From contig NC_088708.1 of NCBI RefSeq assembly GCF_963576615.1, forward strand, positions 66,070,672-66,134,671: a DNA stretch of 64,000 bases, given 5' to 3'. Every line of letters begins with the position of its first letter. Position 1 is the stretch's first letter. The stretch comes from Watersipora subatra. Taxonomy: Eukaryota; Bryozoa; Gymnolaemata; Cheilostomatida; Watersiporidae. Of this stretch, positions 45,550-57,759 are shown piece by piece. The translations under genes were made by a program, and so were the position numbers. The notes beneath the pieces are model-generated. The model was not told the origin of the DNA. It saw only the letters and a program-made list of their open reading frames with translations, and ran no database searches.

Positions 45550-48500
45550 TCACAGGGGCATCAAGATACGACTGCGTCCTCTGCGCGCTGTTGTTTTTCT
45601 GTGACCAAAGTATCGTATCTTATAGCAAACATGTACTTTTTTTCTTCTCACTTTTTTGTTCATCGGTCGAATTTCAAAGGTAGGCTTACCGAAGGAACTG
45701 TTCTGTTTAACGGTCAGGCGATACATATTGTTTATGGTGCCGGTGAAACCGACCCCGGTTACCTGTCGAGCGTGCTCGGGATGGAGACTTCTAAAGTCGG
45801 CCAGCGCTATCTGAAAGTCTCCTCGTCGGAAATATTGCTTAGTTATGCGAGTTTTCACTCTGCTCACAATAACTCGACCCCTTGCTGTGATTCTACGGAT
45901 AAACTCACCCAACCTGGAGTTGCCTTCTCCTGGGTCCTGATAAGATCGCAGGACATATTCAGTTAACTCAGAATCTGTATTGAAAAAGTTAATGTAATTG
46001 TCTTAAGCATGAAATAGTTTATGTTTAGTAGTTCTCACAAAACATATTTCTTTAGTCTACTTGGCTTATGCCTAGCGCATAAGTTCCACAAATCACCTTG
46101 AATAACAAATATACAGATAAATGTTAAAACGCCAATTGACCTTTCGAGCAGTTCTGTAACCTTTAGCTTCAATTCTCACTAGGCCTCAAATAATTACACA
46201 AATATCAACAAGCATTAAAGCTATGAATTTCACACCCTAATGATGCCTTTTACAGCTAATACTAATCTTCTCTCTCTTTTCTTGTAAACCAAACTACCTT
46301 CTCAAAGACACATTTCATTGACTTCCATTTACAATAGAAATATCATTTAGTAGCACTGATACTCACGGTCAGGGTTGTCTTCCATGTCAGCTTCATCAGC
46401 CGAGCTGCTGTCATCCCTTTGGGTGTTTTCCCTATAGAATAGAAAAATGGCTCTTCTTGCAATTCTAGTGCCCTACTTTTTTCATCTCAATCATCTCAGT
46501 GTCGGTTTTCTCATAATCTTATAAAACTATGTTTAGCAAGCTAGCATGAGCAGTCATTGTGACTTCAGCAAAGAGTGTTCCAATCTTAAGAAAGTATCCC
46601 TCTTTAATTTTGTTACTAGAATGAACACTTATGTGGCCGCCACAAAACAAACTATCTAAGTTACTATGTTAGCATAGAAAAGCATTCTAAATAAATGCTG
46701 TGGTTTGTGTTATTATTTGTTAATAATTTACAAACATTTCTTTACATGTGAACAACTCGCCCCGTTGTTTCTTAACTTCTAGAGTAGTATTCTATGTATG
46801 TTGTATTACACATATAGAGGTAATCTAAGCACGCTGTAATACCCATAGATGTACTCTAAGCATGTTGTAATACCCATAGAGGTACTCTAAGTGCGTTGTA
46901 ATATACATGAAGATATTTCAAGCACACTGTGACAAACATTGTGGTGCCTTAGGTACGCTTTAATAGACATAGATGCACTCTTAAGCACCCTGTAGTGCAT
47001 TTAGAGGTACTGTAAGCGAACAGTAACATACATAGAGGTACTCTAATCACGTTGTAATACCCATAGAGGTACTCTAGGCACACTGTAGTACACATAGAAG
47101 TACATACTCTAAGTGCACTTTAAACATTGAGGTACTCCAAGCACACTCTAATACACATAGAGATATTCTAAGCGAGCTCTAATACCCATAGAGGTACTCT
47201 AAACAATCTGTAAATACACATAAAGTTATTCTAAGCACACTGTAATAAATAAGTTTTCTTTAGCTGCATAATGCTTTATGTACATACTGTATTTCTTTTG
47301 AGATCTGACAATTCTATAAGCAAAATAGTAACACTCTTATTAAATAAATTGCAATTTGGCATTAGTAATGTGTCACACAAATATGTCTACCACTGTTGAC
47401 TTATCCTCAAGCATATCCACATAGGTACATTCAAATAATGTGCATTTAGGTTAAATTAGCTAGTGCTCCTACCTATTAATACCTTCATCCTGGAGGACAC
47501 CTGGTGTGATGGACATGTGGCCGGGGGCGTCGCGCCACTCATTGTCTAGTCTAGGGGGTAGCTGCCAATTAGGTGGTGGCAGTGGAGGTGGTACTGGCAA
47601 ATTTTGAAAGTCAGGCTGAGGTTGGGGTAGGTCTGGTGGAGGTGGTATTGGGAAAACATGCTGCAATAATGGAGGAGGGGCATTCGCTGGAACATTCTGG
47701 TCATTATCAAACCGTCTCGATCTCCCAGTTCTGTAATCAGATAGACTACAAATTTTCATGTAAATCGCAGATTAGTATTTTAAAGTGTTATAATTACGTG
47801 TGTTGTTTAATGCACTACCTCGATCGAGGCTACCTTATTTTTCTTTTTATATTTAGTACCATGATGTATATAATTATGGAAGGACCTGGTCATGAGGCAA
47901 TCGAGAGTTGCAATAACCACAAAAACAATTTCTTTTCTTGTTGACCAATCAAAGTTTTGTTTTGTGGTTCTGATCATTGTTAAGTTGTTCAGCATTGCTG
48001 ATCAATACAGCTGCCTGTTTATCAGATGATTAGCATTTCAGGGTTAATATAATTCATGGAATTGAAAGTTATTCTCTCCTGGTTTAACTGATTATTTACA
48101 AAACTGCTCAGGCAGTTGTCATGTTAATATGTCTTCTGAAATCTCATGTATCATCTCTTGGTTTAATTAAAAACTTCAAATAAATTACCTTACGGCTTGA
48201 GGTCTCCTTCTTTCTCTATTTCTATCCTCCATTTCTCTCCATTCCTGTCGATCTCTCCTTTGTCTACGCCTCTGCCTCCAGACATTTCGGGCTTCTTGCT
48301 GCCGAAATGCTCCATCAAATCTGTAAAAAGCCCAACTCAGCTCAATTTCCCATTTAGATAATCTTTCATTTATATATAGGGACTTGTTTATATATAGGGA
48401 ATTATTGAGTGTTGTTGTTAATGGTTTCACCTACATGTCATTGTTGTATTCTAGTTAAATGTCTAGTGGGCTGAGGTTACATACATCAAGTCACTGTATT

Positions 48501-51207
48501 CTATTGTAATTTTCAAACTCTTGTTTATTTCAAGCAACACAAAAAATGTTCAAAAAAGGAAATACATAACAAAACCGGGCCTCTTTTAAAATAAAGCACT
48601 GCCTACAATACATTAGGCACATGATTCTAACAAAATTCAATTTACACAACATTGGGGTAATAACTCTATAACTTAATTTACACAGAGCATTATAGTCCTG
48701 TTGTCAAATGTATTCATTGACCAATACTTGCTTTACTCTTACAATGGTTTGCTTTACTCTTACAATCAAAGAGCATTTAAATCGAGATGAAATAAAATGC
48801 TTCCTTTTACCAATTGCGTCATGGTGTTAGATGGAAAGGTAAACAAAAATTAAAATCATTGTCTCACACTGAAATACCAAGTAGGAAAATGGATAAATGG
48901 ATATTGGCCAAGTTTCTTTTCAGAGACTAGGAAGAGTCATTATTTGAGTCAACCAATTACAACTCACCTCTGGTCAGACAATGTCAGCTCTCGGACCTGT
49001 TCATAATTTGTCTTATAGTTTATACTTTTTCTTACCTTATGTGATGGTCACATACTTCGTTATTCGAGACTATGTCCAGCATTTGCCCAAAAATTGATTA
49101 AAAAAACTCGTCCAATGTCATCAGAAACGTTATTTGCAAAGTGTGGTAAGCCTTCCCACGCAGTACTCCATTATCACATTTGTATATTAGAAATTCGCTG
49201 TTTCTGTATTAATGTTTACTGCTATCAAAAGCTTTTCACGGCTATTAAAAATAGAAGTTGACATATATAAGTAGTTTTTAGCAGCGAGTCTCCGTAACTG
49301 TGTACAAAAACATGCAATATATATGTGTACGTAAAACATACAAACCTAGAAAATAAGTTATTGTCACTTTCATCCGTGATTGGTTGGAATGGCTGCCCTA
49401 AGGTTTCGTGAGAACTATTGGAGCTGTTGGGCATAGATGCATCATCGCTAGCTACTCTTTGCTCACTTCTGTTTCTTAATATACTAGAAATTGCTGCAGC
49501 GCCATTATCACTCGGTGCATTTGACAAAGTCGGTACATTCTGAATTTGGTTGGACCTGTCAAAAGGATTTTAGTCATAGTACAAAACTATTATTCACATA
49601 CATATGCATGTACATAGGCTACACTCTGATATACTGTACTTAACAATAGGAGATTGTTGATTCTATCACAAATAACCTGACCAACAGCCAGGCCTTCATC
49701 AAGTAAAAAGTCAGCAGATACATTGGTAGGAATGTGAAGAAACGAAAACTCCATAAACGAGTTGATCAACTATGATCTATTCAATATAACAATGAAGGAA
49801 GATGCCATATTGTATACAACTATCTCTCAGACCTACCCTGATTATAATGATGCTATAATATGTTGCATATTGTATACAGCTATCTCTCAGACCTACCATG
49901 TGTAGTTGTCCAAACATCAGATGTTTTATGAATTATGTAGCATGGTAGGTGTTGAGAAGCATGTAAAGTTATAGTTTCTAGACTGCTGACTTTTTTACTT
50001 ACAGATTGGTGAATTCTCTAACATTCAGTCATGTTTAAATACGTGAAACTCTCTGTTTTTAAAAATACTAGTTTTTTATTCTAAAACTCATAAAATAAGC
50101 TCAAATGCCAGGTTTCTATTCTTTATTTAGAAGAATACTTTTCAGCTAGATTAAACAGCTGTTAAGTTTAATATTTTTAGGAAACTGAAATCGAGGAGGA
50201 ATTCCTTTGTACTATTGCTGATACTATTGCCTCAGACACTAGTCTACATATAATCTACTAGGTGAGATAATTTAGTGGATGGTTTCTTATATATTAATAT
50301 AACTTTTCTTTAAAGAGTTATTATTTACTCCACTATTCATGTTATAGATAAAATCGTTAATACTATCATCTTTGTAACATGCAGGATAAAAAAAGAAGCA
50401 CTCAATTACAGAACAATTTAAGCAATTGTCAGGTGAGTTTGTCAGCAGCATGCTTAGCATATCAGCTGAAATACATGTAAGAACACTGGCAACAGTCATA
50501 AGAAAAGAAATTTGTTACAGCCCATTTTTATATACAAATGTACTGCATAGAAACAGATCTGTGGGTGACTACTGGTGAGTCCCAATCATAACAAGAGCAT
50601 TGACTCTCGCTTTCAACACAATTAGGTGTCTCCCAGTTGTGAAGGTTGCCCGCCACCAAGCTCAGGTTAGTAAGATTGTACACTGCAGTGAAGCCTCCTT
50701 CACATCGAGCTCCCACTTGCAATAAGAAAAAAGCATTCTCAAGAAGCTGGAGAAGTTTAGATGATGATGAGAAGTGGCTGTCGCCGATATTTTATGAGAC
50801 ATCAATTTGTGGCTTACCTATTAATGTTTACACACACATTTACTTGCATGAATCTATAGTCACATTTGGCTCTAGAACCTTTTGACCTAGTGTAAGAAAG
50901 CTTACCTATCCGGTTGCGGCGTTAAGGGTCTTTGATGTCGAACTATCGGTTGTCGACGATCCAATGCGGCTGCCTGATGTGTGTCAGAGAGGGAGGAGTT
51001 GAGCCAGCTTTCAGCATGCTGTATCCTGTTATCCCAGGTGTTTAGACTTTGAACACCACCTTGCTGTCCACCTGCAAAACATACAGATGTTTTACGCTTA
51101 TTCCCTATTTGAGCGTTTTTGTACATAAATGTATTCTTATCAGCATTTGCAGATAATACTATAGCTGCATTTTAATTTATTGCAACATCATATTTTATGC
51201 AATACAG

Positions 51208-51238
<31 letters not shown>

Positions 51239-51244
51239 TTGGCT

Positions 51245-51296
<52 letters not shown>

Positions 51297-51324
51297 TTGG
51301 CTTGATATATATATATCAAGCCAA

Positions 51325-51400
<76 letters not shown>

Positions 51401-51459
51401 TTGGCATAGGCTTGCATATATATATATATGCAAGTCATATATATATATATGACTTGGCT

Positions 51460-51493
<34 letters not shown>

Positions 51494-54400
51494 CAAGCCA
51501 AGTCTACTGGCTGGTTGCTGGGCCTTCAAGTACTTCTTTTTTATTCTAGCAGACTTCATAACCTCCTAAATATTTAGGCATGCTGAAAACTTCTTATTAC
51601 AAAATTACTATCTTTTTTAGTTTTTTTTGGATTATCTAAAGATTAACCCTCTTGCTGACCAAAATGTTTATATTTTGTTAAGCAGTCGAAGTGTTACATG
51701 ATTCTGATTGGCTGGATTTATTGACCATCTAAACTTTACAGCTACTTCAAAATTTCCATCACTGCAGGACTTTCAGCTGATAGCATAGCTAATCACACCA
51801 CAATTTGTCATGTTCAATAGCCATACATTATATTTTATGTATTAGCTGGATTGATTCAATAGGCCTATGCATTTTGGTTTCTCACAAAGCATCCGGAAGT
51901 ATGGAAAATACTTCAACAATAGCCCACTGTTAATATTTACTTTAACAACAACTTACTGTTGAAGTCTCGGCTCTGCTGAGAGATGAGCTGTGCATAACTA
52001 GCAGCAGCTGCGGCAGCTGCTACTTGTATTTGAGACGCTGCCTGATTAAGCTGTTGAATAGCCTGGCTTCGCTGTTGCAGATGTTGTGCAAGGTTAAAGT
52101 TGACATCTGGGTGACTACCATTTGGCAATCGATTCTCTTGTCTGGCTCCAACTACATTGTTTTCTACGTCTGATCTCACCCTTTGCTCAGGCTGTCTATT
52201 GCTTCTGTTTGTTGTTAGTGTAACAGTTCTAGAGTTGTCCCTCCACGCAATTGTGTGTTGACGGCTTCCTTGCGCTAATGGGCTTACCGCAATTCTTCTT
52301 GTTTGCTCATTTTCTAAGGTTTCAACCCAGTTACGATTGGCTGAAATCAATCTCTCTTGACTCTCTGCGTCTAATGGTGCGGTTTCTTCTGTCGTTTCAT
52401 CCGGGAAGTACCATGACTCATTTCTATCCGCTTGGTTTCGGCGACGTCTCCGGTTGCGTCTCCGGCGACTCGGAGTTCTATGATTCTGATTAGGCCTTGA
52501 CCTATCCCTGCATTCAGGTGACATGAAAACATATTACACAACTGACAACAGAAGCTAACATGATATGTCAAATTTGTGTACACTAAATCATGTCAAATCT
52601 AAATGGAGTTAACTACTCACTAAAAATGAGAAAAAGCACAAAAGATGACAACTCTCATTAAGTTTGAAACTCAGCTCATCTGTGTTACAATATACAAGTT
52701 GATAATATATTTTGATAATGAGCTTTTATAAGCATGCTAAACCTTTTATTATAATATGTTGCAAAGGCACAAATATGTAAAATGACCTAAAGCCATAGCC
52801 ACACACAATGGTAATATAAGTACTGTGCGTGTAAAAATACAAATAATGCACTACGTTAAAGGTTCATTTGCAAAAAATTCACATTACAGTTATTTGGTAC
52901 CAAAAGATTCACCATGTCTTACTCTGCTGTGTTGTAAGTGCAAAATATGTAAAAATGTGATTACAAGGTTTTGGAAGCTCCAAAACGAACAGTTTATCGC
53001 ATCCATCACGAAAACGCCGTAGATTAGAATCTCTTTTCAAAACGGGTCAAATGGGACGTAGATGAACATGATGGCTTCTGTTTACACTTTCATGCAATCT
53101 CATTCGTCGAAATATTTTCACAAATATATTTCACACATTCAATAAAACCATGTCTATTGTCTTTACGGGTCTATTTCATCATCGTTGTACTGCTTTCACT
53201 TTGAGCAGTGATATCTCAAAACCTACCATAAAAATTCATTTAATTTTTTAACCTTAGCTTGAAGGATTGCATATCATCCTCTGATAAACATGATGAGCCT
53301 GTTGGTCACTTGTGATAGTCAACAAATGCTGCAGAAATTATTCGCGCTGTTTGGCAGGAAGTATGGGTCACATGATCAGATTACGGCTAGATGATTAGAC
53401 CAATCCGAAACAAAACTGTAAAGTAGCGAGCATCTATATTTGATCCAGGTTTTTTAGTAAAACCCGAAGTGTTAGTCATAAACTATTGCTACGAGACGTT
53501 TTACATTGAGCCTTTTATAGGCATTTCAATTCACGTGATAACATCACGTGTCAAAACAATAACCAAAATGTTTCAAAACCTCATCAAAATAAAGAGATTT
53601 TACACTACAGCGTTTTCGTGATGGCTGCGATTAACTGTCCGCTTTTGAGCTTTTAAGAGCTTGTAATCACATTTCCACATTTTGCACCTGCAACACAGCA
53701 GAGTAAGACATGGTGAATTTTTTGGTACCAAATAAATGTAATGTGAATTTTGTTGCAAGTCAACCTTTAATAATACTCGACTTATTCAACGCTGCAGAAT
53801 AATATTTATAATAGTTTTCTGAGTGTGTTGTTAATTCTGTATGCCCACACTATAAAGCTAGATGCCCAGGCTATAGAGCTAGGTGCCAAGCTAAGTTGTA
53901 GCTAGCCTGAATATATTTGGCAGTTCACACAAAAGGCTAATGCAGGATTGCACAGACAAAAACTATGATCCGTAGGCTGTTCTCTGGCTTACCTTTAATG
54001 TTTTGCAGTAGAGAATTTTATACATTACTGCTACAAACTGGGTTCCTATTGTTCTATTGCAGTACAACTCTTACTCTTGTCATACTAGCCATGCACACTC
54101 GCGTTACAAAATAGCAATGTTTACTTCAAACGCCTTTTTAAAGATATATATAATATATATCTGTATTTATATATTTATCTATATCCTTATATTTGCTGTG
54201 TCAATTTTCAGTGAAGTTGCAGGTGCGTGTTCAACCTATTGCATTCATATCAAAACTGTTTGTAGTTTGATATACATGAATATTCTAATCTATTTCTCTT
54301 GTTTCTCACAGCTGTCTTGTGAGTCATATTTTCAGTGGATAAAACACCTACACAGTAGCTAAGTTCATATGCAGTGAAGGATTATACAGTATGATAAAAT

Positions 54401-57400
54401 ACTCTGGAGTTGAAGATGTCATAAAAAAAAGATAGTCAAAGCTGGTGTTGCTTGATCCAATCAGCTGTCAATTATAATCCATATTGGCAGCGCTGGTAGC
54501 TTTGTTGTATCATGGTAGCTAAGCCAGATAGGAAACAGATGAGTAACTAACTTATCTCAATTCCATTATGCAATATTTACATGCACCTATGGCATTTCTC
54601 AGTCAATTTTCAAAATTCCACACATACCACAACTCGGAATTAAGGAGAAAAACAAAAAGTTCTTGATATAAAGTTTAACCCAAAAATGTTAAACTACATT
54701 CATTTATGCAAAACAATTAACAAATTAAAAAAAGACATTTTCAACAATAAATTGTAGAAAGTGTTAATCACAATAAATTGCATAATAAACTCTATATTGT
54801 TAGTATTTTATAATTGTTATTATTTATGTAGTAGACATCTTGATAGCTTTTCATTAACTTTATGTGTGATAGTAGTACTGCAGTGAATACATGCAATAAA
54901 CAGCTACTCAATGAAATAAATTATAAAATAGCCAACATAACAATTACCGCTGGTTGCTTCTACAAAAATGAATGAGTTTTGTTATGTATCTAGGTCTGCA
55001 TACTCAACACTTTTCATGCAATGGTAATACTATAATACACGGGCACACGGGCTGCGCACATTGTACACACCTGTGTAATAACATAGTTTATACGTATTAG
55101 TTATTACACAGATTTGTACTAGTATAAACATAAGTTCATACTTACTAAGGCCACGCATATGAAAAGCATATATTCTTCGGCAAAAAACAATATACTGTAT
55201 ATATATTATATCCATATATATAATCTCAGTGTCTGTCATTTGTCTGTTGGTCTGTCTGTCATATGTCCAGTTATAGCAATAAAGTTATAGCAACGAAAAA
55301 TGTGCTTCGCTAGCTCAATTTACATAAATTAGCCAATTTGCTAATTGAAGAAACATGGTAAAACTTAGCTAATGGCAACTACATCATCTGCCACTGTTTA
55401 TAAGCTGTTTTTTTATAGAGCACGGTTGGCGCAACAAATATGCAGTGACTTCTAGCTAAATATTTTTTCCTTTTACGCATGTAATATATATGAGAGATCT
55501 GCCAAGCAAAAGCACTCCAAAATGATTTTTATTCATTGAAATAGGCAGCACTATATATACAGTGAAACATGGATAACTCGCCCTCGGATATAGCGAACAC
55601 ATGGTTAACTCGCCCTCGGATATAGCGAACACATGGTTAACTCGCCCTCGGATATAGCGAACACATGGATAACTCGCCCTCGGATATAGCGAACACATGG
55701 TTAACTCGCCCTCGGATATAGCGAACACATGGATAACTCGCCCTCGGATATAGCGAACACATGGTTAACTCGCCCTCGGATATAGCGAACACATGGTTAA
55801 CTCGCCCTCGGATATAGCGAACACATGGTTAACTCGAATGGATTTGCTTGGTCCGTTCTCACGCAATGATGAATGGCTCTATATAACTCGAACTCAACAC
55901 TGTTATAACGAACTGTTTTTTGCCCAACGGCTACCGAAACGGTTGTTATCGCTTTAGAAAATCACTTTATTCCAAGCCATAGAGGTAAACCTCAACTTTT
56001 CGTAATTCATTAGCGTCGTTATTACCTCCATCGGCAAAATATTTTTGTCAACGACTTTTCTAAAGGTTTGGTGAAATTTGATTTATCCTGCTATACGATG
56101 AATAGCGCGGGTTAGCCGGGTCACGCGCGCAAGGATTTTCGCCACGCACATACAAAACAAAAACAGCATGTTGTTTTTGTATTTGTATTTGTGTGGCGAA
56201 AATCCTTGAGTGCGTGACCCGGCTAGCCCGTGATGAATAGTTTTCCGACGTTGATTCTGTGTTGAATCAACGTCGGAATGTTGAATGTTTAAAACGTCTT
56301 AAAAATTGTTGTAAGTAATTAAACGTATACGTTGTCTTAGCTAAAAAAAACTATTCATCGTTTGACCTAAACACAGAATACGTGTGTACATTCAATAAGT
56401 ATCCATTCAAAAAGCGTGAGTGATATACAATGTACCGTAAAACCTCGTAAAACTTTTAATTGAACTGGCTCGGAGTGTTGCTCTTAACGAATCCCAGGTA
56501 AAGTAAGGTAATCTTTGCATAAACTTCAAGAAAAATCGGCAAAATTGATCGCGGGTAAAACGCTCAAAAGAAAAAGATGTCTTTTCTTTTGAGCATTTCA
56601 GCAACGATCAAGTTTTGCTAATGTCAATCTAAAAAACGTCCTGGCAATAACATCACCTCAAACAACAAACCAATCTCAAGTGATAGAAAAATCTCTATAC
56701 TTTTTGATAAAAACGTTTTAAGCTTTACATTAGAAGCATTAAATTTGAAACAAGTCATTTGTGCTTTTGATTTATATTATAGTTTGTATATGTACATGTA
56801 TCTACTAATAAACAAGTAAATACATGGACTTGTGACAGTGCTCTGATAACTTGAACACTCTGATAATTCGAACACTTTTGCTCGGTCCCTTGAAGTTTGA
56901 GTTATCCGAGTTTCACTGTATTAACATATATGCAATACTTACTATGCGATAACGGTAAAACATCCCAATGTATCAGAGATATGTCAGTGCCTACTACGCA
57001 TTAACATATGCAATATTCTCTACGCATTAACATATGAAATATTATCTATGCATTAACATATGCAATATTCTCTACGCATTAACATGCAATAGTCTCTACG
57101 CATTAACATATGCAATAATCTCTACGCATTGACATGTGTAATAATCCCTACGCATTAACATATGCAATAATCTTTACACATTAACATATGCAATAATCTC
57201 TATGCATTAACATATGCAATAATCTCTATGCATTAACATATGCAATATTCTCTACGCATTAACATATGCAATATTCTCTACGCATTAACATGCAATAATC
57301 TCTACGCATTAACATATGCAATAATCTCTACGCATTGACATGTGTAATAATCCCTACGCATTAACATATGCAATAGTCTTTACACATTAACATATGCAAT

Positions 57401-57751
57401 AATCTCTATGCATTAACATATGCAATAATCTCTACGCATATACATGCACAATATAGCTAAACAATAGTGCATGAAATATTTTTTATAGATTGGTATGTAC
57501 AATATTTGCCAATTGCCAACATATGCACCACCTAATATAGTGTGTGTGTTTTTAGTGACATTAATGTAATAGAATAACATGCAATAAACAGGCAATGACC
57601 TTTCAGGTGTTTGTCTCAACCTGTCTGCTCTTGTTCGGCTGCGAGCGTTTCTAAGCGGATCATTCCTTGAGATGTCATCATCAGCTGTGTTGTAACCCTC
57701 GTCACTGTCATCTTCATCACTGTCCAAATAGTTTCTGTTATCATAATTCAT
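45550..57751 (-). CDS. Unrecognised, mostly disordered Arg/Gln/Pro-rich protein, eight coding exons
   Basis: Minus-strand exons are 57751-57621, 52507-51957, 51071-50906, 49555-49346, 48320-48189, 47730-47473, 46431-46367 and 45974-45550, about 645 residues. Phases fit at all seven junctions (2,1,2,2,2,2,1) and most phase-2 joins rebuild an Arg codon. In order: an acidic N-terminus ([17 protein letters not shown], about 10-27); an Arg-rich patch near 55-70; a long Asn/Ser/Gln-rich region; a Gln/Ala helix with a run of seven Ala (about 190-225); an Arg/Glu-rich stretch ([20 protein letters not shown], about 370-390); a Pro-rich segment ([20 protein letters not shown], about 410-450); and a C-terminal part from about 505 ([20 protein letters not shown] ...) that looks folded. 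The acidic and Arg-rich stretches suggest a nuclear or RNA-linked role, which is inference only. Uncertainties: the exon 1 donor (57621, or a second GT about 20 bp on), whether the N-terminus is complete (an ACAG acceptor at 57735 also fits phase 2), and whether the last exon ends earlier at GTAAGC. Confidence 0.75.
46795..47250. repeat. 31-bp minisatellite in an intron of the unrecognised gene
   Basis: Roughly 14 diverged units of GTAATACCCATAGAGGTACT plus CTAAGCACGTT. Several units carry small indels, suggesting age. Confidence 0.8.
51206..51495. repeat. (TA)n microsatellite with embedded inverted 12-mers
   Basis: Long TA runs are interrupted by TGCTTGGCTTGA in one orientation and TCAAGCCAAGCA in the other, at least six times in all. 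The tract can form cruciforms. Frames through it (YIYIYI repeats) are not genes. Confidence 0.9.
52860..53766. mobile_element. Non-autonomous transposon with about 160-bp terminal inverted repeats and TTAA flanks
   Basis: The left arm (52860 to about 53025) and the inverted right arm (53766 to about 53600) share AGGTT, AATTCACATTACA, TTATTTGGTACCAAAA, TTCACCATGTCTTACTCTGC and CATCACGAAAACGC. TTAA flanks both ends (52856-52859 and 53767-53770). The 570-bp middle has no transposase. It lies in the first coding intron of the unrecognised gene. Confidence 0.82.
55250..55440 (-). mobile_element. Partial family B retroelement
   Basis: It shares the TGTTTATAAGCTG segment and the TTAGCCAATTTGCTAA and TGGCAACTACATC region with the other family B copies, after a CTGTCTGTCAT leader. 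The tRNA-like part is not evident. Confidence 0.4.
55568..55838 (+). repeat. 32-bp tandem array grown from the transposon end (about 8 copies)
   Basis: The unit is AACTCGCCCTCGGATATAGC followed by GAACACATGGTT. The first unit overlaps the terminal inverted repeat, so the array arose by duplicating subterminal sequence. Units are nearly identical, which points to recent expansion. Confidence 0.9.
56102..56230. mobile_element. Foldback MITE with about 50-bp arms, nested in family C
   Basis: The left arm (GGGTTAGCCGGGTCACGCGC ...) and right arm (... GCGTGACCCGGCTAGCCCG) are inverted copies around a CAAAAACAGCATGTTGTTTTTG centre. The direct repeat GATGAATAG flanks the unit on both sides, a plausible 9-bp target duplication. 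Confidence 0.7.
56921..57447 (+). repeat. 26-bp minisatellite (about 18 copies)
   Basis: The unit is CTCTACGCATTAACATATGC plus AATAAT, with shorter 21-22-bp variants. It starts directly after the TA flank of the family C transposon and lies in the first coding intron of the unrecognised gene. Confidence 0.9.
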
Positions 57752-57759
57752 CGTTAGCT

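Larger units (their letters stand above)
55560..56918 (+). mobile_element. Full-length TIR transposon, family C, flanked by TA
   Basis: The left end is CAGTGAAACATGGATAACTC and the inverted right end CAGTGAAACTCGGATAACTC. Each abuts TA (55558-55559 and 56919-56920), as for Tc1/mariner/pogo elements. The 1359-bp body has no intact transposase. It contains an expanded 32-bp array near the left end and a nested foldback at 56102-56230. Truncated relatives lie at 17061-17439 and 27504-28035. Confidence 0.8.

Noticed and set aside
45535..45966. 143-residue plus-strand frame
   Set aside because: It is antisense to the last coding exon of the minus-strand gene, whose frame continues coherently from spliced upstream exons.
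47573..47944. 123-residue plus-strand frame
   Set aside because: It is opposite the Pro-rich exon of the minus-strand gene; its second half is intronic.
51188..51559. YIYIYI-repeat frames on both strands
   Set aside because: These are translations of a (TA)n microsatellite.
57000..57440. Regular repeats and spacers suggestive of a CRISPR array
   Set aside because: The units are contiguous 26-bp tandem copies with no unique spacers, in an animal intron.
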